Source: Aquimarina latercula DSM 2041
Lineage (GTDB): Bacteria > Bacteroidota > Bacteroidia > Flavobacteriales > Flavobacteriaceae
Assembly (NCBI RefSeq): GCF_000430645.1
Contig: NZ_AUMK01000011.1
Coordinates: 124,001-188,000 of the forward strand
Length of the DNA stretch: 64,000 nucleotides
Reading direction: 5' to 3'
Positions 26,493 through 35,574 of this stretch are shown one piece after another (within the stretch, counting starts at the first letter, position 1; each line of letters starts with the position of its first letter). The position numbers and the translations under genes are program-made. The notes beneath the pieces are model-generated. The model saw only the letters and a program-made list of their open reading frames with translations. It was not told the origin of the DNA and did no database searches.

Positions 26493-26636
26493 TTTTCCTA
26501 GCAAGTGTAATCTCATTTATAATTAATGATTAGATACAAAGAACTTTCAAATCATCACTAATATGATTTCTTTATAGATAACAATGGAACAATTCGTGAG
26601 ATATAAAATGTATATTTATTTTATCATTTTATTTTT

Positions 26637-29600
26637 ATGAAAAGAAGTGTTTTATTATGTTTTATCGTTTTATTGAGTGCTTCGCTTTATGGAAATCAAA
26701 TACAACAAATTCCTAAAAAAAAAACGAGCACAGCCCGGCAAGTTGTAAAAAAAATCCCTATGTCTAATTCTGTGTTGGCAAAAGGGGATTGGTACAAGTT
26801 TTATATTGAGAAAACAGGGGTATATAAAATTACTCCTGATTTTTTATCTGATTTAGGGGTCGATGTTGCTACAATAGATCCTACGACAATAAAAATTTAC
26901 GGAAATGGAGGGCAAATGCTTCCTCTTAAAAACAGCGAAAATAAAGAGTTTGATTTAAAGGAAAATGCTATTAAAGTGGTTGGGGGAGAAAATGGTGTTC
27001 TTTCTAAAAATGACTACATCCTCTTTTATGGTCAAAGTACCAAAGGGTATAATACCGATAGTAAAACTCATATTAATACATATGATGATAAATCTTATTA
27101 TTTTATTACTACATCTGGAAAAAAAGGAAATAGAATATTCAATTCAGAATCTGTAAACAAAAAAGCCGATACAGTTATTACTACATTTAGAGAAGATCAG
27201 TTTTATGAAATAGATCAATATAATCTTGGATTGATGGGGCGCAGGTGGTTAGGAGATGAAATTAAAAATAATGAAGAAAAGCAGTTTTCGTTTTATTTTC
27301 CTAACAAGGTGGATTTTATGCCGGTTTACTATACTATTGTTGCAGCTGCTCAATCCGATAAGTCTTCTAGATTTAGTGTCAAAATAAACCAAAAAGAAGT
27401 AGAAGGTGTTAAGTTTCAAAAGTTATCAAAAGGAAGTATTGCTAAAGAAGGTTGGGTAGAAAAAATGATGACGAATAATTCAGATTCTATCCATATTAAC
27501 ATTAAATATGAAACAGAAAATCAGGTATTAGGAAAGAGTTATTTAGATTACATAAAGATTTCGGCAGAAAGATCATTGGTTTTATCTGATAAGCAATTGA
27601 AGTTTGAAGTTCGTGCTTTAAATTCGGTTAAAAAAAGAGGGGAAATACAGTTAAAGAATACTAAAGAAATTACCGAAATATGGGATGTGACTAATACAGA
27701 TTCAATAGCCGTTTTTAGGAATATTTCTTTTTCAGAAAAGTTTTCTTTTAAGACAAGCCTTAATCAAACAAGAAGGTTTATTGCTATTCCTAAGAATGAT
27801 TTTTATTATCCATTAAAGCCAAATAATTGCAAAGTAGAAAATCAAGATTTGAAAGGAACTGTTTTCTTAGATAAAGAGAATAATTTTAGAGACTTAGATT
27901 ATATAATAATTACATCAAAAGATAAACTTTTAGCGGCAAATCGATTGGCAAATTTTCATAGGGAGCATAATAATATGAATGTCAAAGTAGCACCCGTGCA
28001 TGAAATTTATAATGAATTTAGTAGCGGTAAACAAGACATAGGAGCGATTAGAAATTTTATAAGATATGTCTATGAAAATGCTTCATCTGATGCTAAAAAA
28101 CTGGCATATGTATGTTTCTTAGGAAATGCTACATTCGATTATAAACATAAAATGATGGATACAGAAGGGAATCAGATATATAAAAAGAATGATGTTCCAA
28201 GTTTTATGAGTTATAATAGTTTTTCAAACATTAGATCGTATGTGTCAGATGATTTTTTTGCAATGATGGATCCAGAAGAAGGAGAAATGAAATTGAAAGA
28301 TAATCTAGATATTGCTCTTGGACGAATATTGGTTGATACTGATATAGCTGCTAATGATGTAGTTAATAAAATTATAGGATATCATCAGAAAAATTCTTTT
28401 GGGGATTGGAAAAACAACATACTCTTACTGTCGGATGATGTGGATAAAGTCTGGGAGCAACGTATCCAAGGAAGCTTAGATAATGTAGGAAATTCTTTGA
28501 TTAAAAAATATCCTTTTTTAAATATCTCTAAAGTATATAGCGATGCATTTATTCAAGAATCAACATCCAGCGGTGAGCGATATCCAAACGTTACGAAGAC
28601 ACTAATAAAGAAAATCGAGGAAGGTGTTGCTGTTTTAGATTATTTTGGACACGCTGAAGAGGAAGGGTTTGGTACGGAGTTTTTCTTTACTAAAAAAGAA
28701 GCAATCAAACTTAAAAATAAAGATAAGCTACCGTTGTTTGTTACTGTTACCTGTCTGGCTACTCGGTTTGATAATCCTTTCGAAGTTTCTGTTGGAGAGC
28801 ATATTTTTAAAAACCCAAACGGAGGTGCAATAGCTATGATTGCAACTACTAGAGAAATTTTTATGAGTGCTGGAGTTAGAATAAATAATAAAATAATCAA
28901 TTCTCTTTTTTCTGAGAAAGATTCTCATTTGAAACCATCAGAAGTAGTGTTAAAACTAAAAAATGAACTAGGGTATCAAGATAAAAGAAGTGTGTTTTTT
29001 ATTGGAGACCCAGTAATGTCTCTTCAAATGCCTTTACCTACTATTCATATTACTAAAATTAATGAAATACCAATTAAAAAGTTTAATGATACAATTAGAG
29101 CTCTAGACAAGATTAGAATATCTGGAGAACTATTAGATGTGTCTCAAGATGTTATTAAAAAATATGATGGGGAGATTTATGTTAAGATATTTGACAAAGA
29201 ATTTAGTAAAAAGACACTAGGTAATAATAGAATTAAAAATGGAAAAGGAGATCTTATACAGTTAAAATACAAAGATCAAGACGTTGTAATATATGATGGA
29301 AGTTTTGAAATTAAAAAAGGATTGTTTGATTTCGAATTTGTGGTCCCAAAAGATATAAACCTATCTGTAGGGAAGTGTAAAATAATCTTATATGCTAAAG
29401 TTGAAAATGCTTTAGAAGATGCTGTTGGGGTGCAAGAAGATATATTGTTGGGTGGATTATCAAAAGTAAAATCATCGAATATCAATGGACCAGAGATCAG
29501 AGTTTTTATTGAAGGTGAAAAAACAAAGGTAATTAATGTTGTTAAGGCTAATACAGAACTAAAAATAGAGATCGCTGATGAGGACGGAATCAATGTTTCT

Positions 29601-29831
29601 AGAATGGGAATTGGGCATCAAATGACAATGACTATTGATGGAAATACAAGAGAAAAGAAAATATTAAACAATTATTTTTCCAATTATGACAATAGTTATA
29701 AGAAAGGGTTTATCTCTTATCCATTAGATACATTATCAAAAGGGCACCATACTTTAGAAATTAAAGTTTGGGATGTTTTCAATAATAGTAGTAGTCAAAA
29801 AATCGAAATTATTGTGCTGGATTCCTTATAA
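26637..29831 (+). CDS. PorU-like C25 peptidase (type IX secretion sortase-like)
   Basis: A 1064-residue exported protein (signal peptide to about residue 19). The central region is a gingipain-type C25 domain: the catalytic His is H672 in YFGH and the Cys is C706 in VTVTCLATRFDNP, followed by the GGAIAMIATTR block seen in PorU. N-terminal Ig-like domains (GDWYKFYIEKTGVYKI) also match PorU. PorU cleaves C-terminal signals of type IX cargo at the outer membrane. Here the protein stops after the KVWDVFNNSS domain, without the usual extra C-terminal NYPNPF-type domain, and no porV is adjacent. It may be the main sortase or a divergent paralog. Confidence 0.82.
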   Translation: MKRSVLLCFIVLLSASLYGNQIQQIPKKKTSTARQVVKKIPMSNSVLAKGDWYKFYIEKTGVYKITPDFLSDLGVDVATIDPTTIKIYGNGGQMLPLKNSENKEFDLKENAIKVVGGENGVLSKNDYILFYGQSTKGYNTDSKTHINTYDDKSYYFITTSGKKGNRIFNSESVNKKADTVITTFREDQFYEIDQYNLGLMGRRWLGDEIKNNEEKQFSFYFPNKVDFMPVYYTIVAAAQSDKSSRFSVKINQKEVEGVKFQKLSKGSIAKEGWVEKMMTNNSDSIHINIKYETENQVLGKSYLDYIKISAERSLVLSDKQLKFEVRALNSVKKRGEIQLKNTKEITEIWDVTNTDSIAVFRNISFSEKFSFKTSLNQTRRFIAIPKNDFYYPLKPNNCKVENQDLKGTVFLDKENNFRDLDYIIITSKDKLLAANRLANFHREHNNMNVKVAPVHEIYNEFSSGKQDIGAIRNFIRYVYENASSDAKKLAYVCFLGNATFDYKHKMMDTEGNQIYKKNDVPSFMSYNSFSNIRSYVSDDFFAMMDPEEGEMKLKDNLDIALGRILVDTDIAANDVVNKIIGYHQKNSFGDWKNNILLLSDDVDKVWEQRIQGSLDNVGNSLIKKYPFLNISKVYSDAFIQESTSSGERYPNVTKTLIKKIEEGVAVLDYFGHAEEEGFGTEFFFTKKEAIKLKNKDKLPLFVTVTCLATRFDNPFEVSVGEHIFKNPNGGAIAMIATTREIFMSAGVRINNKIINSLFSEKDSHLKPSEVVLKLKNELGYQDKRSVFFIGDPVMSLQMPLPTIHITKINEIPIKKFNDTIRALDKIRISGELLDVSQDVIKKYDGEIYVKIFDKEFSKKTLGNNRIKNGKGDLIQLKYKDQDVVIYDGSFEIKKGLFDFEFVVPKDINLSVGKCKIILYAKVENALEDAVGVQEDILLGGLSKVKSSNINGPEIRVFIEGEKTKVINVVKANTELKIEIADEDGINVSRMGIGHQMTMTIDGNTREKKILNNYFSNYDNSYKKGFISYPLDTLSKGHHTLEIKVWDVFNNSSSQKIEIIVLDSL

Positions 29832-29950
29832 CATGACTTGTTTGAATAATAATCTACTAAATCACTAGGCTTTTTATTAATAATATCATAATTCTTTCAT
29901 TTCTAGTAATTTTTTAAAGTTTTTAAGACTAAGAAATAGATTTTTATATA

Positions 29951-29990
29951 TACATTTGTTTAATAATCTACTATTCCGATAGGGTAATAG
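29951..29990 (+). promoter_or_regulatory. Promoter -7 and operator-like repeat of the sulfate operon
   Basis: TACATTTG at 29951-29958 matches TAnnTTTG; a -33 TTG is lacking. Transcription would start near 29962. Just downstream, CTATTCC (29971-29977) and GG(GT)AATAG (ending 29990) form an interrupted inverted repeat that could be a repressor site or a small leader hairpin. Confidence 0.4.
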
Positions 29991-30005
29991 GTTTTAAAGT
30001 AAAAA

Positions 30006-30272
30006 ATGATTGTAGATCAAATGATATTAGATAAAGTAGCTACGAAGAAAACATCGTATGAGACTGATAGGACTTCGGAGAAACCATTACGAAGTATCGC
30101 CAAGGCTATAAGTTGGAGAGTAGTTGGCACGTTAGACACATTAATTGTTTCTTATGTGTTAACTGGCGAAATAGCATTAGCTACATCTATCGCATCAATT
30201 GATTTTGTAACAAAAATGATCCTTTACTTTTTTCATGAAAGAATTTGGAATCGTATTAAATGGGGAAGATAA
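30006..30272 (+). CDS. DUF2061 small membrane protein
   Basis: An 88-residue protein with the DUF2061 signature: RSIAKAISWRVVGTLDT, a hydrophobic stretch, and the closing KMILYFFHERIWNRI. Two membrane segments are likely (about 38-55 and 58-75). It starts the sulfate assimilation operon, 53 bp before cysH. The family often accompanies sulfate assimilation genes in Bacteroidota and a role in sulfate or sulfite passage is a guess; no activity is proven. No other sulfate transporter gene is in the window. Confidence 0.85.
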   Translation: MIVDQMILDKVATKKTSYETDRTSEKPLRSIAKAISWRVVGTLDTLIVSYVLTGEIALATSIASIDFVTKMILYFFHERIWNRIKWGR

Positions 30273-30325
30273 TTGCTGGTTTACTTCTTGATTAAATTAG
30301 AAGTAACAGAAAAAGAATAAAAAAA

Positions 30326-30952
30326 ATGAAATTTACAGAAAAGGAAATACAGAATTTAAATAATGCTTTAAAGGACAAAACTCCTTTAGAGATTACTCAG
30401 TGGGCTGTTTTAAATGCGAAAACTCCAGTAGTAACTACTAATTTTAGACCGTATGAAGCTGCTATTCTTAATGTGAGTTCTATAGCATTATCTGATATTC
30501 CTGTTATCTGGTGTGACTCTGGATACAATACTCCTAATACATATAAGCATGCAGAAGAAGTGATTAATTTACTTAAACTTAATGTACAATTGTACGTTCC
30601 AAAACAAACAGCTGCGCATAGGGATGTAGTGATGGGTATTCCTGATATTGATGATCCAAAACATAAAATTTTTACACAACAAGTAAAGCTAGAACCTTTT
30701 AAACGAGCTATGAATGATTTTAAACCGGATGTATGGTTTACCAATCTTCGAAAAGGACAAACGGCATTAAGAGATTCATTAGATATTTTGAGTTTGGGTA
30801 ATGATGGAGTTTTAAAAGTAAGCCCTTTTTATTACTATAGTGATGCGGAGTTAGATGTGTATTTGGAACAACATAATTTACCAAATGAATTTAAGTATTT
30901 CGATCCAACAAAAGTTCTAGATAATAGAGAATGCGGGATTCATACTAATTAG
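30326..30952 (+). CDS. cysH: Phosphoadenylyl-sulfate (PAPS/APS) reductase
   Basis: A 208-residue reductase that turns activated sulfate into sulfite. The catalytic Cys is C203 in the C-terminal ECGIHTN motif; the nucleotide site (VWFTNLRKGQTALRD) is also clear. The only other Cys is C63, so the paired cysteines that bind the Fe-S cluster of bacterial APS reductases are absent. By family rules this points to PAPS as substrate, yet no APS kinase gene lies in the operon; a cluster-free APS reductase is the alternative. It precedes cysD by 31 bp. Confidence 0.9.
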   Translation: MKFTEKEIQNLNNALKDKTPLEITQWAVLNAKTPVVTTNFRPYEAAILNVSSIALSDIPVIWCDSGYNTPNTYKHAEEVINLLKLNVQLYVPKQTAAHRDVVMGIPDIDDPKHKIFTQQVKLEPFKRAMNDFKPDVWFTNLRKGQTALRDSLDILSLGNDGVLKVSPFYYYSDAELDVYLEQHNLPNEFKYFDPTKVLDNRECGIHTN

Positions 30953-30983
30953 GTCAAGATATATAAAAAAAAGATTAAATTAC

Positions 30984-31922
30984 ATGGAAGTAATTGAACA
31001 TATAAAAGAACAAATTGTGGATGCAAAAGTGCTAAAAGTGAATCCTTTAGAAAGTGAGGCGATTTATATTTTTAGAGAAGTCGTGGCCCAATTTGAAAAG
31101 CCTGTATTACTTTTTTCGGGGGGTAAAGATTCTATTACTCTAGTAAGATTAGCGCAAAAAGCATTTTATCCAGGTAAGATTCCCTTTCCGCTTTTACATA
31201 TTGATACAGGGCATAATTTTCCTGAAACCATTGAGTTTAGAGATCGTTTGGTAAAAGAACTTGGAGTAGAATTAATAGTTCGTAATGTTCAGGATTCTAT
31301 TGATCAAGGTAAAGTGATAGAGGAGAAAGGTAAGTATGCTAGTCGTAATAGTTTGCAAACGACTACACTTCTTGATGCGTTGGAAGAATTTAAATTTGAT
31401 GCTGCAATTGGCGGAGCAAGAAGAGATGAAGAAAAAGCGAGAGCAAAAGAACGTATATTTTCTGTAAGAGATGATTTTGGTCAGTGGGATGAAAAAAATC
31501 AGCGACCAGAGCTTTTTGATCATCTTAATGGTAAAATTGATTTAGGTCAGAATGTACGTGTATTTCCGATTAGTAATTGGACAGAACTTGATGTTTGGAG
31601 TTATATCCAAAAAGAAGATATTGAAATCCCCTCTATATATTTTGCGCATAAACGAAAAACATTTATTAGAGATGGTATGATTTGGTCTGCAGAAGATGAT
31701 GTCGTGCATAGAGAAGATGATGAATTAGTAGAGGAACGATTAGTGAGATTTCGTACCGTAGGAGATATGTCTTGTACAGCAGCAGTGCTTTCTGATGCAA
31801 TTACTATTGATAAGGTAGTTTCAGAAATTAGAGAGTCTACGATCTCAGAAAGAGGAGCTCGTATTGATGATAAAAGATCTGAAGCAGCCATGGAAAAACG
31901 AAAACAACAAGGATATTTTTAG
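30984..31922 (+). CDS. cysD: Sulfate adenylyltransferase subunit 2
   Basis: A 312-residue protein forming the catalytic half of ATP sulfurylase, which makes APS from ATP and sulfate. The PP-loop is visible as LLFSGGKDSITL (about residues 41-52), followed by IDTGHNFPETIEFRD and the GGARRDEEKARAKER motif. The C-terminal GDMSCTAAV block is also typical. It works with the GTPase CysN encoded 142 bp downstream. Length is normal for the family. Confidence 0.96.
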   Translation: MEVIEHIKEQIVDAKVLKVNPLESEAIYIFREVVAQFEKPVLLFSGGKDSITLVRLAQKAFYPGKIPFPLLHIDTGHNFPETIEFRDRLVKELGVELIVRNVQDSIDQGKVIEEKGKYASRNSLQTTTLLDALEEFKFDAAIGGARRDEEKARAKERIFSVRDDFGQWDEKNQRPELFDHLNGKIDLGQNVRVFPISNWTELDVWSYIQKEDIEIPSIYFAHKRKTFIRDGMIWSAEDDVVHREDDELVEERLVRFRTVGDMSCTAAVLSDAITIDKVVSEIRESTISERGARIDDKRSEAAMEKRKQQGYF

Positions 31923-32064
31923 AAATAATTGATAGTTGTTAGTTAATCTTTGATGGTTAACAGATAAAAGAAAATAAGAATTGAATTAATTGAGAATATA
32001 TCGTATTAGTAGGTTGATTTTGTAAGATTTAAACAATCAACTGATAACTAACTGTAAACGATCA

Positions 32065-33324
32065 ATGAGTAATAAAATGGACGTATTAAAAATAGCAACA
32101 GCAGGAAGTGTAGATGACGGTAAGAGTACCTTGATTGGACGTATTTTATACGATACAAAGTCATTAACAACAGATAAGCTAGAGGCAATCGAAACTAGAA
32201 GTAAAGCCAATGGCTTTGATTACCTAGATTTTTCATTAGCTACTGATGGATTAGTTGCGGAAAGAGAGCAAGGTATTACTATTGATGTAGCACATATTTA
32301 CTTTTCTACAAAAACGAAAAGTTATATTATAGCTGATACTCCTGGTCATATAGAATATACCAGAAATATGGTTACTGGAGCTTCGACTTCTCAGGCATCT
32401 ATTATTTTGGTTGATGCTAGAAAAGGAGTAATTGAACAAACATATCGTCACTTTTTTATTAATAATTTATTGAGAGTAAAAGATGTGATTGTGGCGGTAA
32501 ACAAAATGGATTTGGTTGATTTTTCTAAGGATAAATATGAGGCGATCAAAGAAGATTTTGAAAAGTTGATAGCTAAAAGTGATTACAAAGAACAAAACAT
32601 CACTTTTATTCCAGTTAGTGCTTTGCAGGGTGATAATGTTGTAGACAAATCAGAGAATACTCCTTGGTACAGTGGTCAAACATTACTAGAACATTTAGAA
32701 GAATTAGATGCGCAAGATGTGTATGAAAAAGCAGAAGTGCGTTTCCCAATACAAACAGTAATTCGACCTAAAAAAGATGAATTTCATGATTTTAGAGGAT
32801 ATGCTGGTAAATTATATGGAGGAGATATTTCTGTAGGTGATGAGGTAACAATTTTACCTTCTTTAACAACATCCAAAGTGAAAGAGATTTTCTTTTTTGA
32901 TCAAAAATTTGATACAGCAGGTAGAGGTAGTTCTTGTACGATTACATTAGAAGATGATGTAAATGTAAGTCGTGGTGATATGATTGTAAAATCGTCGGAG
33001 AAGCCTAAGGTAGAAAAGCAATTAACCGCCACAATTTGTTGGATGGATAATAAAGACTTAAATCCTGGAACAAATTATTTCATTCAAAGTGGAAGTAGTA
33101 GAGTTTTAGCAAAAGTGAAGAATATTAGTGGAACAGTTGCTACTGATTTTTCTGGAGAAGATACCGCTAAGAATTCACTAAGTCTAAATGAAATAGGAAA
33201 AGTTCAAATACAATTAAGTAAACCTTTAGCTATTGATTCTTATAGTAAGAATAAGGCTTCAGGGTCATTTATATTAATAGATTCTCAAACCAATAATACT
33301 TCAGGAGTAGGTTTTATTCAATAG
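32065..33324 (+). CDS. cysN: Sulfate adenylyltransferase subunit 1 (GTPase)
   Basis: A 419-residue EF-Tu-like GTPase that couples GTP hydrolysis to APS formation. Visible motifs: G1 GSVDDGKSTL, the switch-II DTPGH and the NKMD guanine motif, then the beta-barrel domains 2 and 3. It lacks the C-terminal APS kinase domain found in CysNC fusions, so the operon encodes no PAPS-forming activity. The 142-bp gap after cysD holds degenerate GTTAGT-type repeats with no clear function. Confidence 0.96.
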   Translation: MSNKMDVLKIATAGSVDDGKSTLIGRILYDTKSLTTDKLEAIETRSKANGFDYLDFSLATDGLVAEREQGITIDVAHIYFSTKTKSYIIADTPGHIEYTRNMVTGASTSQASIILVDARKGVIEQTYRHFFINNLLRVKDVIVAVNKMDLVDFSKDKYEAIKEDFEKLIAKSDYKEQNITFIPVSALQGDNVVDKSENTPWYSGQTLLEHLEELDAQDVYEKAEVRFPIQTVIRPKKDEFHDFRGYAGKLYGGDISVGDEVTILPSLTTSKVKEIFFFDQKFDTAGRGSSCTITLEDDVNVSRGDMIVKSSEKPKVEKQLTATICWMDNKDLNPGTNYFIQSGSSRVLAKVKNISGTVATDFSGEDTAKNSLSLNEIGKVQIQLSKPLAIDSYSKNKASGSFILIDSQTNNTSGVGFIQ

Positions 33325-33373
33325 ATAAAAATCTTTTACTGATAAGAAAAAACAAGAATTTTTAGAATTAAAA

Positions 33374-33416
33374 AACCTTTATACAAAAGTCATAAGTATG
33401 TCCTTTTTTAAAGGTT
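33374..33416 (+). repeat. Inverted repeat between cysN and sulfite reductase
   Basis: AACCTTTA (33374-33381) and TAAAGGTT (33409-33416) form an 8-bp stem with a 27-nt loop. A T run lies inside the 3' part rather than after it, so it is not a typical terminator; it may stabilise the mRNA or be a protein site. Confidence 0.35.
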
Positions 33417-33431
33417 GTAATACGAAAGAAA

Positions 33432-35522
33432 ATGCAAAGTTTTAGAACAGAAATAGAAAACCCAATTGTCGAAAAAGACATTATTGAATTAGCGAATAAA
33501 ATAGAGCAATTCCATAAAGGGAAGATTGATGAAGAGAAATTTCGTAGCCTACGTCTAGCTCGTGGAGTATACGGGCAGAGGCAAGAAGGTGTGCAAATGA
33601 TTCGTATTAAATTACCTTATGGTAAGGTGTTGAGCAATCAATTACGAAGAATTTGTGACGTTTCGGATGAATATTCTAGGGGTAGATTGCATATAACAAC
33701 AAGACAAGATATTCAGATCCATTATGTGGATTTAAATAGAACTCCAGAGCTTTGGGCGGAGTTAGAAAGAGATGATGTAACACTTCGAGAAGCTTGTGGT
33801 AATACCGTTCGTAATGTCACTGCTTCAGAAACTGCTGGGATTGATCCAAAAGAACCGTTTGATGTATCACCGTATGCAGATGCGTTGTTTCGTTTCTTTT
33901 TAAGAAATCCAATATGTCAGGAAATGGGACGTAAATTCAAGGTGTCTTTTTCAGGAACAGAAGAAGATACTGGATTATCTTATATGCATGATCTTGGTTT
34001 TATTGCCAAAATAGAAAATGGGGTAAGAGGGTTTAAAGTGATGCTTGCAGGAGGATTAGGTTCACAACCGAGACATGCAGATGAATTATATAGCTTCTTG
34101 CCGACCGATAAGATTATTCCTTTAATGGAAGGAGTTTTGAGGATTTTTGATCGTCATGGAGAACGTAAGAGTAGAGCAAAAGCAAGAATGAAGTTCTTGG
34201 TAAAGGATATTGGTGTAGAAGCTTTTAAAGAATTAGTAGAAGCAGAACAACAAGCAATTGCGCAGAAAACAGTGTCCATTGATGCAGAAGCTTATGTGGC
34301 ATCAATTCCAGCATCGGTGGAAATTCCTGAGGTAGAGGTTAAGAACCAAAAAGCTTTTGATTTATGGAAATCTACTAATGTGATTTCTCAAAAACAAGAA
34401 GGATATGTAGCAATTGGTGTTAAAGTTCTATTAGGTGATTTTTACACAGATAAAGCCAGGTTACTAGCTGATTTAGTAGAGAAATATGCTGCAGGAGAAA
34501 TAAGATTATCTCTTCGTCAGAATATTTTAATTCCTTTTGTAAAAGAAGGATTGCTTCCATTTTTCTATCAAGAATTAGAAAAATTAGGATTTGTAGAAGC
34601 AGGATATAATAAAGCGGTTGATATTACTGCTTGTCCAGGAACTGATACCTGTAACCTAGGTATTGCTAGTAGTACTGGTATTGCCGAAGAATTAGAAAGA
34701 GTTATAAAAACTGAATACCCTCAATATTTACAAAAAGAGGATCTGGTAATTAAGATTAGTGGATGTATGAATGCTTGTGGTCAACACAATATGGCTAATA
34801 TCGGTTTTCAGGGAATGTCAGTAAGAACCAAAGATAAGTTGGTGGCACCGGCATTACAAGTGTTATTAGGAGGAGGAAACCTAGGTGATGGAAAAGGACG
34901 TTTTGCAGATAAAGTAGTAAAAATTCCTAGTAGAAGAGGCCCAGAAGCATTACGTAGAATTTTAGATGATTATGAAGAAAATGCAAATGGTAAGACTTTT
35001 GTAACATATTATGAAGACAAAGGAGAAAAGTATTTTTATAACTTACTTACGGATTTGTCCAATGTAGAAAATTTAACTCAAGAAGATTTTATAGACTGGG
35101 GGACTGAACAAGAATATGTAAAAGCAATAGGGATTGGAGAATGTGCTGGTGTAGTAATTGATTTAATAGCAACATTATTTTTAGAAAGTGAAGAAAAGAT
35201 AGAAAATGCAAAAGTATCTTTTGAGAATGAAGTATATTCTGATGCTATATATCATGCATATAGTTCTTTAGTTAATTCCGCTAAAGCATTATTACTTGCA
35301 GAGAACAAGAAAACAAATACACATGCGAGTATTATAAGTCAATTTGATACAGAATTTGTAGTAAGTGGGAAGATCAATCTTGATGGAACGTTCGCGGATT
35401 TGATATATCAGATTCAAAAAAACGCACCGAGCAAGGATTTTGCAGTGGATTATATTAAAAAAGCAGGGCAATTTTTGCAAAAAGTGCAAGCATTTAGAGC
35501 ATTGGAAGTAGAAAATGTATAA
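33432..35522 (+). CDS. Ferredoxin-type sulfite reductase with C-terminal HEPN domain
   Basis: A 696-residue protein. Residues 1 to about 560 are a siroheme nitrite/sulfite reductase: the substrate-site arginines near LRRICD and RLHITTRQDIQIHY, and the siroheme/4Fe-4S cysteines C401, C407 (C-x5-C) and C445, C449 (C-x3-C). Its place among cys genes and beside siroheme synthases supports sulfite rather than nitrite as substrate. From about 575 to the end there is an added all-helical HEPN-like domain (SDAIYHAYSSLVNSAKALLL), whose purpose is unknown. Electrons probably come from the ferredoxin and ferredoxin reductase encoded downstream. Confidence 0.92.
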   Translation: MQSFRTEIENPIVEKDIIELANKIEQFHKGKIDEEKFRSLRLARGVYGQRQEGVQMIRIKLPYGKVLSNQLRRICDVSDEYSRGRLHITTRQDIQIHYVDLNRTPELWAELERDDVTLREACGNTVRNVTASETAGIDPKEPFDVSPYADALFRFFLRNPICQEMGRKFKVSFSGTEEDTGLSYMHDLGFIAKIENGVRGFKVMLAGGLGSQPRHADELYSFLPTDKIIPLMEGVLRIFDRHGERKSRAKARMKFLVKDIGVEAFKELVEAEQQAIAQKTVSIDAEAYVASIPASVEIPEVEVKNQKAFDLWKSTNVISQKQEGYVAIGVKVLLGDFYTDKARLLADLVEKYAAGEIRLSLRQNILIPFVKEGLLPFFYQELEKLGFVEAGYNKAVDITACPGTDTCNLGIASSTGIAEELERVIKTEYPQYLQKEDLVIKISGCMNACGQHNMANIGFQGMSVRTKDKLVAPALQVLLGGGNLGDGKGRFADKVVKIPSRRGPEALRRILDDYEENANGKTFVTYYEDKGEKYFYNLLTDLSNVENLTQEDFIDWGTEQEYVKAIGIGECAGVVIDLIATLFLESEEKIENAKVSFENEVYSDAIYHAYSSLVNSAKALLLAENKKTNTHASIISQFDTEFVVSGKINLDGTFADLIYQIQKNAPSKDFAVDYIKKAGQFLQKVQAFRALEVENV

Positions 35523-35574
35523 TATCTTTACAAGGTTGTAAAATATTTAAAATAAAGATAATAAGTAAATAGAA

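Noticed and set aside
31923..32064. GTTAGT/TAACTA-rich sequence between cysD and cysN
   Set aside because: Degenerate low-complexity repeats without a stable stem or a shared unit; no function can be supported.
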